DNA of 49,278 nt from assembly GCA_017550625.1 (NCBI GenBank), contig JAFZOL010000051.1, positions 1 through 49,278 of the forward strand, written 5' to 3'. The translations under genes and the position numbers were made by a program. Origin of the DNA: Clostridia bacterium (GTDB lineage Bacteria > Bacillota > Clostridia > Oscillospirales > Acutalibacteraceae). The notes under the pieces were generated by a model that ran no database searches, had not been told where the DNA came from, and saw nothing but the letters and a program-made list of their open reading frames with translations. Shown here in pieces: positions 1-6,467 of the stretch (positions are counted from its first letter, which is position 1; every line of letters starts with the position of its first letter).

Positions 1-18
1 TCACTTTGGGATTTATAT

Positions 19-229
19 GCCGCAGCGGCGCACTTATTTGCGAAATACTGTGTTGCAGGGGTCGGATATCCGTCAGGATTATCCGACCCCTGCGCCTTGT
101 CTTTCACAAAAATTGCATCCGCTGCGGTGCGAAGCAGTTTTTCGCCAGCTATTTTTTGTTCGAACAATCTGAACGGCAGGGGGTAATCCTGGCGGATATC
201 CCCTGCCGGACAGGCAGTTCGGGCGGAAA
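19..229. repeat. 211-nt structured dispersed repeat, copy 1
   Basis: This stretch recurs in the same orientation at 49068-49278 with about 18 substitutions and two single-base indels. It holds hairpin 1 (55-93: 14-bp stem, small bulge, TCC/GGA inner stem, GTCA loop) and hairpin 2 (174-208: 12-bp stem, TCC/GGA inner stem, TGGC loop). CCGCAGCGG near its start can also pair with CCGCTGCGG at 118-126. No credible gene lies in it. Strand of action, if transcribed, is unknown. Confidence 0.85.
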
Positions 230-305
230 AGAGCGGCGAAGAACCATGTAAATCCCTAAGTGAGGGCACCTAAAGGCGCTTTTTTTATCTTTTGTCCGTC
301 AGCGA

Positions 306-335
306 TTGACAACCCCGTCCCCGATACGCTATAAT
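306..335 (+). promoter_or_regulatory. sigma-A promoter of the CofE-type ligase gene
   Basis: TTGACA (306-311) and TATAAT (330-335) are separated by 18 nt. The leader then has a GGAGAG/CTCTCC inverted repeat and a GGAGG ribosome site eight bases before the ATG. The bases from 230 to 305 hold a short T-run after GGCGC at about 271-286 but no clear gene. Confidence 0.8.
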
Positions 336-390
336 AAACGAAAAGGGGAGAGCCCGCTCTCTCCGATCAAACAAAACGGAGGAAACCAGT

Positions 391-1584
391 ATGGCAGAGA
401 GATATATCGGTACCGTCGCGCGCGGTGTGCGCGCGCCCATCATCCGCGAGGGCGACGACATCGCCTCCATCGTGGTCGAAAGCGTCCTCAAGGCCGCCGA
501 AGGCGAGGGTATCGCGCTCAGGGACCGCGACGTAGTCGCCGTCACCGAGGCCGTTGTGGCCCGCTCGCAGGGCAACTACGCCACCGTTGACCAGATCGCG
601 GCGGATATCCGCGCCAAATTCCCGGGCGGCGAGTTCGGCGTCGTGTTCCCGATCTTGTCCCGCAACCGCTTCGCCGTGTGCCTCAGGGCCATCGCCCGCG
701 GCGGGAAAAAGATCCATCTCATGCTCTCTTACCCGTCTGACGAGGTGGGCAACCCCCTGTTCGACCCCGCCCTCACCGACGACGCGGGTATCGACCCGTG
801 GAAGGACGTGCTCACCGAGCAGGCCTTCCGCGAGAAATTCGGCAGCCCCAAGCATCCCTTCACGGGCGTCGACTACATCGCCTATTACCGCGAGCTCATC
901 GAGTCGCAGGGCTGCGAGGTCGAGATCCTTCTCGCCAACGACTGCCGCCGCATCCTTGAATGCACGAAGCACGTGCTCACCTGCGACATCCACACCCGCT
1001 TCCAAAGCAAAAAGCGCCTGCGTTCTGCCGGCGCCGAGACCGTCTACGGCCTCGACGATATCCTCACGGCCCCCGTCGAGGGCTCGGGCTTCAACGCGGA
1101 CTACGGTCTGCTCGGCTCCAACAAGGCCACCGAAGAGCGCGTCAAGCTCTTTCCTCGCGACTGCGAGGCGGTCGTGGCGTCCATCGCCGCCGAACTCTAC
1201 GAAAAGACCGGCAAACACGTCGAGGTGATGGTCTACGGCGACGGCGCGTTCAAGGATCCCGTCGGCAAGATCTGGGAGCTCGCGGACCCGGTGGTCTCGC
1301 CCGCCTTCACGCCCGGTCTCAACGGCCAGCCGAACGAGATCAAGCTCAAATACCTCGCCGACAACGATTTCAAGCACCTCTCGGGCGAGGAGCTGCGCAG
1401 CGCCATCAGCGCGCGCATCCGCGAAAAGGGCGCCGACCTCGTGGGCAACATGGCGTCGCAGGGCACCACGCCGAGAAGGCTCACCGACCTCATCGGCTCA
1501 CTGTGCGACCTCACCTCCGGCAGCGGCGACAAGGGCACCCCGATCGTCTGGATCCAGGGCTACTTTGATAATTACACAAACTGA
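391..1584 (+). CDS. Coenzyme F420-0:L-glutamate ligase-like (CofE family) protein
   Basis: A 397-residue protein resembling the CofE/FbiB-type gamma-glutamyl ligase fold found in Firmicutes. Known CofE enzymes add glutamate to F420-0 using GTP. The N-terminal segment IGTVARGVRAPIIREGDD followed by DRDVVAVTEAVVARSQGNY matches the family start, and DGAFKDPVGKIWELADPVV and GDKGTPIVW match its later conserved blocks. It starts at an ATG behind a GGAGG site and a strong promoter and appears monocistronic. No other F420 biosynthesis gene is in the window and most Clostridia lack F420, so the true substrate may be another acid. The family call is firm; the reaction is inferred. Confidence 0.75.
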   Translation: MAERYIGTVARGVRAPIIREGDDIASIVVESVLKAAEGEGIALRDRDVVAVTEAVVARSQGNYATVDQIAADIRAKFPGGEFGVVFPILSRNRFAVCLRAIARGGKKIHLMLSYPSDEVGNPLFDPALTDDAGIDPWKDVLTEQAFREKFGSPKHPFTGVDYIAYYRELIESQGCEVEILLANDCRRILECTKHVLTCDIHTRFQSKKRLRSAGAETVYGLDDILTAPVEGSGFNADYGLLGSNKATEERVKLFPRDCEAVVASIAAELYEKTGKHVEVMVYGDGAFKDPVGKIWELADPVVSPAFTPGLNGQPNEIKLKYLADNDFKHLSGEELRSAISARIREKGADLVGNMASQGTTPRRLTDLIGSLCDLTSGSGDKGTPIVWIQGYFDNYTN

Positions 1585-1615
1585 ATTTAGGGGCCGGGGC
1601 GCGGCGATGCCGCGC

Positions 1616-1645
1616 GGGTGCACGGGTGCACGGGTGCACGGGCAC
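1616..1645. repeat. GGGTGCAC octamer tandem repeat
   Basis: Three head-to-tail copies of GGGTGCAC (1616-1639) followed by GGGCAC lie between two GC hairpins. The same octamer recurs as its complement GTGCACCC at 4522-4545 and 11532-11547, always intergenic and always beside a GCCGC-type hairpin. Confidence 0.8.
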
Positions 1646-1682
1646 GCGGCGCAGCCGCGCAAAAATCACAAGATTTTGAAAG

Positions 1683-1713
1683 AAAAAAAGCCGGAATCGC
1701 TTCCGGCTTTTTT
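1683..1713. terminator. Bidirectional terminator between convergent genes
   Basis: A perfect GCCGGAA/TTCCGGC hairpin with a TCGC loop is flanked by an A-run and a T-run. It can end both the CofE-type gene on the + strand and the hydrolase gene on the - strand. Confidence 0.85.
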
Positions 1714-1724
1714 CATGCTCTGTT

Positions 1725-2384
1725 TTACATATCAGCGAGCCACTTGATCAGGTCCGTCTTCTCGTATGCGGTCGTCCAGCAGTTGTGGCCGAGCCCGCAA
1801 TAGGTGGTGAACTCCACGTCCGCCCCCGCGTCGTGAGCCTGCCGCACGGGCTGCAGCTCGAACTCGTAGGGCACGCAGGGGTCGTCGATCGAATGGAACA
1901 CCCTCACGCCCACGCCCGCGAGCTGATCCGCGAGCAGCTTGCCGCCGCCGCAGATCGGCGCGGCCTTCTTGAATGCCTGCGGAAACGCGGACAGCAGCGA
2001 CCACGTGCCGAACCCGCCCATCGACAGCCCCGTCACGGCCACGCGCGCCGGGTCGCCGCCGAAGCGCTCCACTGCCGCGTCGAGATAATCCTTCACGATC
2101 AGCGTGATGAGCTCCCACGTCACGGACACGGGGCACTGGGGCGACACGGTGATCACCCTGAGGCCCAGATAGTCCGGGTCCTTCGCAAACAGCTTCGGCA
2201 CGCCGTGGACGGTCACGAGCGGCAGCTCCTTTTCCGAGCCGTCGCCGCGCTCGCCCATGCCGTGCAGAAACAGGATCACGGGCAGCTTTTCCTTCGCGGG
2301 GTCGAACCCCGTCGGCACGGTCACAAGGCCGCTGAGCTTCCCGATAAAAGGCTCGTCCTTCGTAAACGTCGTCACGTTCTGCAT
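1725..2384 (-). CDS. Alpha/beta hydrolase, prolyl-oligopeptidase/dienelactone-hydrolase-like
   Basis: A 219-residue cytoplasmic hydrolase with no signal peptide. The oxyanion region LFLHGMGERGDGS (38-50), the nucleophile elbow GLSMGG with Ser121, Asp167/168 in the SIDDPCVPY loop, and His200 in GLGHNCW give a complete catalytic triad. It resembles the compact esterases annotated as phospholipase/carboxylesterase or as the hydrolase domain of secreted esterases. The substrate is unknown. The ATG follows a GAGGG site. It is a single gene in a convergent pair with the CofE-type gene. Confidence 0.8.
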   Translation of the reverse strand: MQNVTTFTKDEPFIGKLSGLVTVPTGFDPAKEKLPVILFLHGMGERGDGSEKELPLVTVHGVPKLFAKDPDYLGLRVITVSPQCPVSVTWELITLIVKDYLDAAVERFGGDPARVAVTGLSMGGFGTWSLLSAFPQAFKKAAPICGGGKLLADQLAGVGVRVFHSIDDPCVPYEFELQPVRQAHDAGADVEFTTYCGLGHNCWTTAYEKTDLIKWLADM

Positions 2385-2403
2385 ACTTTTCCCTCATCTT
2401 TCC

Positions 2404-2437
2404 AAAAAAGGACGATGCGACGGCACCGTCCTCTTTT
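2404..2437. terminator. Terminator hairpin between hydrolase and GGGtGRT gene
   Basis: An AAAGGACG/CGTCCTcTTT-type stem with A and T runs on either side. On the - strand it lies 70-100 bases downstream of the GGGtGRT gene and just upstream of the hydrolase gene. Confidence 0.65.
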
Positions 2438-2471
2438 ATTATCTTAGCGGTCAGGAGTCGGGGAAAGCTCC

Positions 2472-2492
2472 CCCTGGCCCCCGGCCTCTGGC
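2472..2492. repeat. CCCTGGC-type heptamer repeat
   Basis: Three degenerate heptamers (CCCTGGC, CCCCGGC, CTCTGGC) in tandem. Related heptamers occur at 4376-4407 (G-rich strand) and 7777-7800, all intergenic. Confidence 0.7.
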
Positions 2493-2502
2493 CTCTTAAG
2501 AA

Positions 2503-3522
2503 TCAGAACTTCCCGGCTTTTGCGGCTTCCTCGATCGAAACGGCCACCGAGACCGTCATTCCGACCATCGGGTTGTTGCCCGCGCCGATGAGGCCCATCA
2601 TTTCCACGTGCGCCGGCACCGAAGAGGAGCCCGCGAACTGGGCGTCGGAGTGCATGCGGCCCATGGTGTCGGTCATGCCGTAAGAGGCGGGGCCGGCGGC
2701 CATGTTGTCGGGATGCAGGGTTCTGCCGGTGCCGCCGCCGGACGCGACGGAGAAATACTTCTTGCCGGCTTCGACGCGCTCTTTCTTATACGTGCCCGCC
2801 ACGGGATGCTGGAAGCGGGTGGGGTTGGTGGAGTTGCCGGTGATGGAAACGTCCACGTTCTCGTGCCACATGATGGCCACGCCCTCCTGCACGTCGTTGG
2901 CGCCGTAGCAGTGCACGCGCGCTCTCGAGCTCTCGGGGTCCTTCGAATAGCACTTGCGGAACACTTCGGTGAGTTCGCCGGTGAAATAGTCGTATTTGGT
3001 CTCGATATAAGTGAAGCCGTTGATGCGCGAAATGATCTGGGCGGCGTCCTTGCCGAGGCCGTTCAGAATGACGCGAAGAGGCTTCTGGCGGACTTTATTG
3101 GCCTTCTCGGCGATGCCGATGGCGCCTTCCGCGGCGGCGAAGGACTCGTGGCCGGCAAGGAATGCGAAGCACTCGGTGTCCTCTTCAAGCAGCATCTTGC
3201 CCAGATTCCCGTGGCCGAGACCCACCTTGCGGCGGTCGGCGACGGAGCCCGGGATGCAGAAGGCCTGCAGGCCCTCGCCGATGGCGGCTGCGGCTTCGCT
3301 GGCCTTGCGGCAGTTCTTTCTGATGGCGATCGCCGCGCCCACGGTGTAGGCCCACTTGGCGTTCTCGAAGCAGATGGGCTGGATCTTCTCGACCATGTGA
3401 TACACGTCGAGGCCCGCGTCCTTCGTGATCTGCTCCGCTTCCTCGATCGAGCCGATGCCGTATTCGGCGAGCTTTTCGAGGATCTGTTTTTCTCTTCTTT
3501 CGTAGGATTCAAATTCAATCAT
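2503..3522 (-). CDS. GGGtGRT protein
   Basis: A 339-residue member of the family named for its GGGTGRT motif, present here as SVASGGGTGRTLHPDNM (about residues 263-279). The family has no established activity. It is typically found next to a NifU-like Fe-S scaffold gene, as here, where the scaffold ends 20 bases upstream. No signal peptide or membrane segment is present, and the protein has several cysteines but no CxxC cluster motif. The gene starts with ATG after an AGGAGG-like site (CAGAGGAGGACGAGA). Co-transcription with the scaffold gene is likely. A role in Fe-S or metal handling is guilt by association only. Confidence 0.85.
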   Translation of the reverse strand: MIEFESYERREKQILEKLAEYGIGSIEEAEQITKDAGLDVYHMVEKIQPICFENAKWAYTVGAAIAIRKNCRKASEAAAAIGEGLQAFCIPGSVADRRKVGLGHGNLGKMLLEEDTECFAFLAGHESFAAAEGAIGIAEKANKVRQKPLRVILNGLGKDAAQIISRINGFTYIETKYDYFTGELTEVFRKCYSKDPESSRARVHCYGANDVQEGVAIMWHENVDVSITGNSTNPTRFQHPVAGTYKKERVEAGKKYFSVASGGGTGRTLHPDNMAAGPASYGMTDTMGRMHSDAQFAGSSSVPAHVEMMGLIGAGNNPMVGMTVSVAVSIEEAAKAGKF

Positions 3523-3541
3523 CGTTCTCGTCCTCCTCTGC

Positions 3542-4234
3542 TTATTCCTTGCGCGGGTCGATGAACCTGACGGCGTCGGCCACGCGGCCGTACTGGCCCG
3601 AGGCCTTGAGCAGCGCGGTGGCGGCGTCGTCGCCGGCCTTGATAAAGCCCATCATCTTGCCGAAGTTCACGTATTTATAGCCGATGATCTCATCGTTCTC
3701 GTCAAGGGCGAGCTCGGTGATATAGCCTTCGGTCAGCTCGAGATAGCGGGGGCCCTTCGAAAGGGTGCCGTAGGTGGTGCCGGTCATCGAGCGGGTGCCC
3801 TTGCCGAGGTCCTCGAGGCCCGCGCCGATCTGCAGGCCGTCCTCCGAAAAGGCGCTCTGCGAGCGGCCGTACACGATCTGCAAAAACAGCTCGCGCATGG
3901 CGGTGTTGATCGCGTCGCACACAAGGTCGGTATTCAGCGCCTCCAGCACGGTCAGACCCGGCAGGATCTCGGCGGTCATGGCGGCGGAATGCGTCATGCC
4001 CGAGCAGCCGATCGTCTCCACGAGGGCTTCCTGAATGATACCGTCCTTCACGTTGAGCGACAGCTTGCACGCGCCCTGCTGCGGGGCGCACCAGCCGATG
4101 CCGTGCGTGTAGCCCGAAATATCCTTGACTTCACGCGGGGAGATCCACTTTGCTTCCTCCGGGATCGGCGCCGCGCCGTGATGCACGCCCTGATGCACGG
4201 GGCACATCTCTTTGACTTCTTTGGAATAGACCAT
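3542..4234 (-). CDS. Iron-sulfur cluster assembly scaffold (NifU/IscU-like) protein
   Basis: A 230-residue protein related to the IscU/NifU N-terminal domain. Candidate ligand cysteines are in GIGWCAPQQGACKL and TIGCSGMTHSA; the usual third ligand position is not obvious by eye. An upstream in-frame ATG at 4327 would add a spurious hydrophobic leader, so the start chosen is MVYSKEVKEM, which has AAGGAGG eight bases before it. It is first in a two-gene operon with the GGGtGRT gene. This long variant, with about 100 extra residues over classical IscU, goes with GGGtGRT in many Firmicutes. Confidence 0.8.
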   Translation of the reverse strand: MVYSKEVKEMCPVHQGVHHGAAPIPEEAKWISPREVKDISGYTHGIGWCAPQQGACKLSLNVKDGIIQEALVETIGCSGMTHSAAMTAEILPGLTVLEALNTDLVCDAINTAMRELFLQIVYGRSQSAFSEDGLQIGAGLEDLGKGTRSMTGTTYGTLSKGPRYLELTEGYITELALDENDEIIGYKYVNFGKMMGFIKAGDDAATALLKASGQYGRVADAVRFIDPRKE

Positions 4235-4277
4235 AAAAATCTGCCTCCTTTGGTTTCGTATCATAAAATGACATCTT

Positions 4278-4306
4278 ATTATAGCACGGGACAAATGAAA
4301 AAGCAA
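4278..4306 (-). promoter_or_regulatory. Promoter of the scaffold/GGGtGRT operon
   Basis: On the - strand, TTGCTT (4301-4306) and TATAAT (4278-4283) are spaced by exactly 17 nt, about 44 bases before the chosen ATG. Confidence 0.75.
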
Positions 4307-4313
4307 GATGAAC

Positions 4314-4338
4314 AATGCAAAATACAAAATACAAAATT
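4314..4338. repeat. AATGCAA/AATACAA heptamer repeat
   Basis: AATGCAA, AATACAA, AATACAA, then AATT: a perfect 7-nt period. The same heptamers with the same AATT end recur at 4412-4443, 7577-7608 and, in inverse orientation, 11473-11504. Confidence 0.85.
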
Positions 4339-4341
4339 AAC

Positions 4342-4368
4342 GGGCGCACAGGGCACACAGGGCGCACA
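4342..4368. repeat. GGGCRCACA nonamer repeat
   Basis: Three tandem nonamers (GGGCGCACA, GGGCACACA, GGGCGCACA). A single related GGGCACACA sits at about 7548. Confidence 0.75.
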
Positions 4369-4375
4369 GGGCCGA

Positions 4376-4407
4376 GGGGCCAGAGTCCAGAGGCCGGGGG
4401 CCGGGGG
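4376..4407. repeat. G-rich heptamer repeat (complement of CCCTGGC type)
   Basis: GGGGCCA, GAGTCCA, GAGGCCG, GGGGCCG in tandem, a 7-nt period related to 2472-2492 and 7777-7800. Confidence 0.7.
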
Positions 4408-4411
4408 AAAG

Positions 4412-4443
4412 AATACAAAATACAGAATACAGAATACAAAATT
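4412..4443. repeat. AATACAA/AATACAG heptamer repeat
   Basis: Four tandem heptamers (AATACAA, AATACAG, AATACAG, AATACAA) ending in AATT. Confidence 0.85.
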
Positions 4444-4521
4444 CTTTGAGGGATGAGCAGCGAGGCCACGGACGGCCTTGGTTGAGGTGCGCTCCTGCGA
4501 TTCGGTCCGCGGCCTTATCCC

Positions 4522-4568
4522 GTGCACCCGTGCACCCGTGCGCCCGCGCGGCTTTGCCGCGCTTTTTT
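4522..4568. repeat. GTGCACCC octamer repeat plus GC hairpin with T-run
   Basis: Two GTGCACCC copies and one GTGCGCCC are followed by a GCGCGGC/GCCGCGC hairpin and six T (4546-4568). The hairpin is terminator-like for + strand transcription, yet no + strand gene precedes it. It sits just past the end of the - strand AraC gene. Confidence 0.7.
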
Positions 4569-4569
4569 A

Positions 4570-5451
4570 TTATCCCACCGGTCCGGGCGTCGTCCGGTCC
4601 AGATCCCGGTATTCCGAGGGCGACATGCCGTATTCCTTGCGGAACGCGCGGTAAAAGCTCGAATAATCCCGGAACCCGCACGAGGCGTACGCCACCGAGA
4701 TCTCGGCCCCGCCCTTGATCGCCGCGGCGCAGGCGTCGAGCCGTTTTTTCGTGATATACTGATGCACGGGCAGCCCGGCGTTGTCCTGAAACAGATGCGA
4801 GATATAATATTTGCTCAGATAAAACGCGCGCGACAACGCGTCGAGCGACAGGTCCTCCTCCGGGTGCGCGTCGATGTAGGCGGTGATCGCGGCGTAGTGC
4901 GTTTCGGCCTCGCGCCGGTTGCCGCGCGCCTCCTGCTCGTGCGCGAGGCGACCCAACTGCAAAAGCAGCTCGCTGAGATACAGCGCCCGCATCGTCTCGC
5001 CGCCGAAGCGCGGCGCGTGCAGCTCGTCCAAAATCGCCAGCAGGCGCGTGCTGAGCGCGCTGAACGCCGGCAGGTCGAAGTGATATGCCCGCTTGCCCTG
5101 TTCCGCGCGCCTTAAGATCTCGCCGCTGCCGGGCGCGGCTGCCGTGAGGCGTTCAAGGTACCCGGGCTCGAGCCACAGCACGAACCGCCGGTAGGGTTTG
5201 CCGGAAGGGGAGAGCACCGCGCGGTGCAGCGTGCCGGGCGGGATCACCAGCACGTCGCCCTGTCTCAGCGCCCGCGTTTTGCCGTCCATCTCCATCGAAA
5301 CCTCGCCGTCCACGAAGAAATAAAGCTCATAGTGCGTGTGCACGTGCGCCTCGATCTGCCGGAGTCTCACGTCGCTGTAATAAAACAGCTCGCAGTCGCC
5401 GGCCTCCATGTGCTGGCGCGGGTCGAAGCGGCTTTCAAGCCTGTTCGCCAT
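4570..5451 (-). CDS. AraC-family transcriptional regulator with N-terminal cupin
   Basis: A 293-residue one-component regulator. The N-terminal cupin (about 10-130) shows HVHTHYELYFFVDGEVSME and RQGDVLVIPPGTLHRAV, with histidines suited to ligand or metal binding. The C-terminal AraC domain (about 195-290) has both helix-turn-helix units, LSLDALSRAFYLSKYYISHLF and ISVAYASCGFRDYSSFYRAFRKEYGMSPSEYR. The start chosen is MANRLESRF, behind GGGAGG; a longer in-frame ATG at 5532 lacks a ribosome site and overlaps the promoter. It is divergent from the mannonate/KDG operon, so it probably controls that operon and itself in response to a sugar acid. Confidence 0.85.
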   Translation of the reverse strand: MANRLESRFDPRQHMEAGDCELFYYSDVRLRQIEAHVHTHYELYFFVDGEVSMEMDGKTRALRQGDVLVIPPGTLHRAVLSPSGKPYRRFVLWLEPGYLERLTAAAPGSGEILRRAEQGKRAYHFDLPAFSALSTRLLAILDELHAPRFGGETMRALYLSELLLQLGRLAHEQEARGNRREAETHYAAITAYIDAHPEEDLSLDALSRAFYLSKYYISHLFQDNAGLPVHQYITKKRLDACAAAIKGGAEISVAYASCGFRDYSSFYRAFRKEYGMSPSEYRDLDRTTPGPVG

Positions 5452-5497
5452 GGGTTCGTCCTCCCTTTTCCGTCCGTCAAACGGACGTCTCATCTCC

Positions 5498-5526
5498 ATT
5501 ATAGCAAGATTTGCAATATTTGCAAC
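5498..5526 (-). promoter_or_regulatory. AraC-gene promoter with TTGCAA palindromic sites
   Basis: On the - strand a TATAAT box (5498-5503) lies 16 nt from a TTGCAA at 5520-5525. Two copies of the self-complementary hexamer TTGCAA (about 5511-5516 and 5520-5525) sit nine bases apart inside the divergent promoter region, a plausible operator for the AraC protein. Confidence 0.55.
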
Positions 5527-5537
5527 AACCAAAACAA

Positions 5538-5566
5538 TGGAAGCGCAAAAAGTTTTTTATTATAAT
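5538..5566 (+). promoter_or_regulatory. Promoter of the mannonate/KDG operon
   Basis: TATAAT (5561-5566) is preceded at 17 nt by a weak -35 (TGGAAG, 5538-5543). A weak -35 next to the TTGCAA pair fits activation by the divergent AraC regulator. Confidence 0.55.
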
Positions 5567-5599
5567 GGATTCGTAAATCACGAAAGGAGTCCGGATTTT

Positions 5600-6454
5600 A
5601 TGAAACAAAACGTACTCAACACCGATCTCAGCGGCAAGGTCGCCGTGGTCACGGGCGCGGGCGGCGTGCTGTGCTCGAATTTCTCGCGCGTGCTTGCGCG
5701 CGCCGGCGCGAAGGTCGCGCTCTTGGACCTCAACCTCGAGGCCGCCGAAGCGGTGGCGCAGTCCATCGTCGACGAGGGCGGCGTCGCCAAAGCCTACCGC
5801 TGCGACGTGCTCGACAGCGCGTCGTGCCTCGCGGTCGCCGAACAGACGCTCGCCGATCTCGGCCCCTGCGACATCCTGCTCAACGGAGCGGGCGGCAACA
5901 ACGCGCGCGCGAATACCGACAAGGAATACTACGAGGCGGGCGACCTCGACGCCGGCGTGAAAACCTTTTTCGACCTCGAGAAGTCCGGCGTGGAATTCGT
6001 GTTCAACCTCAATTTCATCGGCGCGCTGATCCCGACGCAGGCCTTCGCCAAACAGATGCTCGAGCGCGAGGGCTGCTCGATCCTCAACATCAGCTCCATG
6101 AACGCCTACACGCCCCTCACCAAGATCCCGGCGTATTCGGGCGCGAAGGCGGCGATCTCGAACTTCACCCAGTGGCTCGCCGTGCATTTCTCCAAGGTCG
6201 GCATCCGCGTCAACGCCATCGCCCCCGGCTTTTTCGTGGGCAAGCAGAACTATTCGCTGCTCTTCAATCCCGACGGCACGCCCACCGCGCGCACCGAAAA
6301 GATTCTGGCCGCCACGCCCATGGGGCGCTTCGGCGACACCGAAAAGGAGCTCGCGGGCGCCGTGCTGTTCCTGCTCAACAACGAGGCGGCGTCGTTCATC
6401 ACCGGCGTCGTGATCCCTGTGGACGGCGGCTTCTCCGCCTATTCGGGCGTATAA
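5600..6454 (+). CDS. uxuB: SDR-family D-mannonate oxidoreductase
   Basis: A 284-residue short-chain dehydrogenase. The NAD(P)-binding loop VVTGAGGVLCSNF (about 16-28), NGAGG (95-99) and the catalytic Ser166, Tyr179, Lys183 (ISSMNAY, YSGAK) are present. The insert TDKEYYEAGDLDAGVKTFFD and the tail GFFVGKQNYSLL with TPMGRFG match the SDR enzymes that interconvert D-mannonate and D-fructuronate (Bacillus YjmF type). The ATG at 5600 follows GAAAGGAG; an upstream in-frame ATG at 5408 would run through the promoter and the AraC gene start. A KDG-type kinase follows after 13 bases. Alternative: another aldonate dehydrogenase. Confidence 0.8.
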   Translation: MKQNVLNTDLSGKVAVVTGAGGVLCSNFSRVLARAGAKVALLDLNLEAAEAVAQSIVDEGGVAKAYRCDVLDSASCLAVAEQTLADLGPCDILLNGAGGNNARANTDKEYYEAGDLDAGVKTFFDLEKSGVEFVFNLNFIGALIPTQAFAKQMLEREGCSILNISSMNAYTPLTKIPAYSGAKAAISNFTQWLAVHFSKVGIRVNAIAPGFFVGKQNYSLLFNPDGTPTARTEKILAATPMGRFGDTEKELAGAVLFLLNNEAASFITGVVIPVDGGFSAYSGV

Positions 6455-6467
6455 AAAGGAGCGTCAT

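Noticed and set aside
6-251. Small 81-residue open frame in the left repeat
   Set aside because: It runs through both hairpins of the 211-nt repeat; copy 2 has indels in the region and no ribosome site precedes it.
1616-1645. CRISPR-like array
   Set aside because: The repeated units are 7-9 nt with no spacers between them; no cas gene is in the window.
4546-4568. Terminator of the AraC gene
   Set aside because: The T-run lies on the + strand side, so the hairpin does not end - strand transcription; it is treated as part of the octamer repeat module.
5408-5599. N-terminal extension of the mannonate oxidoreductase from an ATG at 5408
   Set aside because: It would overlap the divergent AraC gene start and the operon promoter; the ATG at 5600 has GAAAGGAG and gives the family length.
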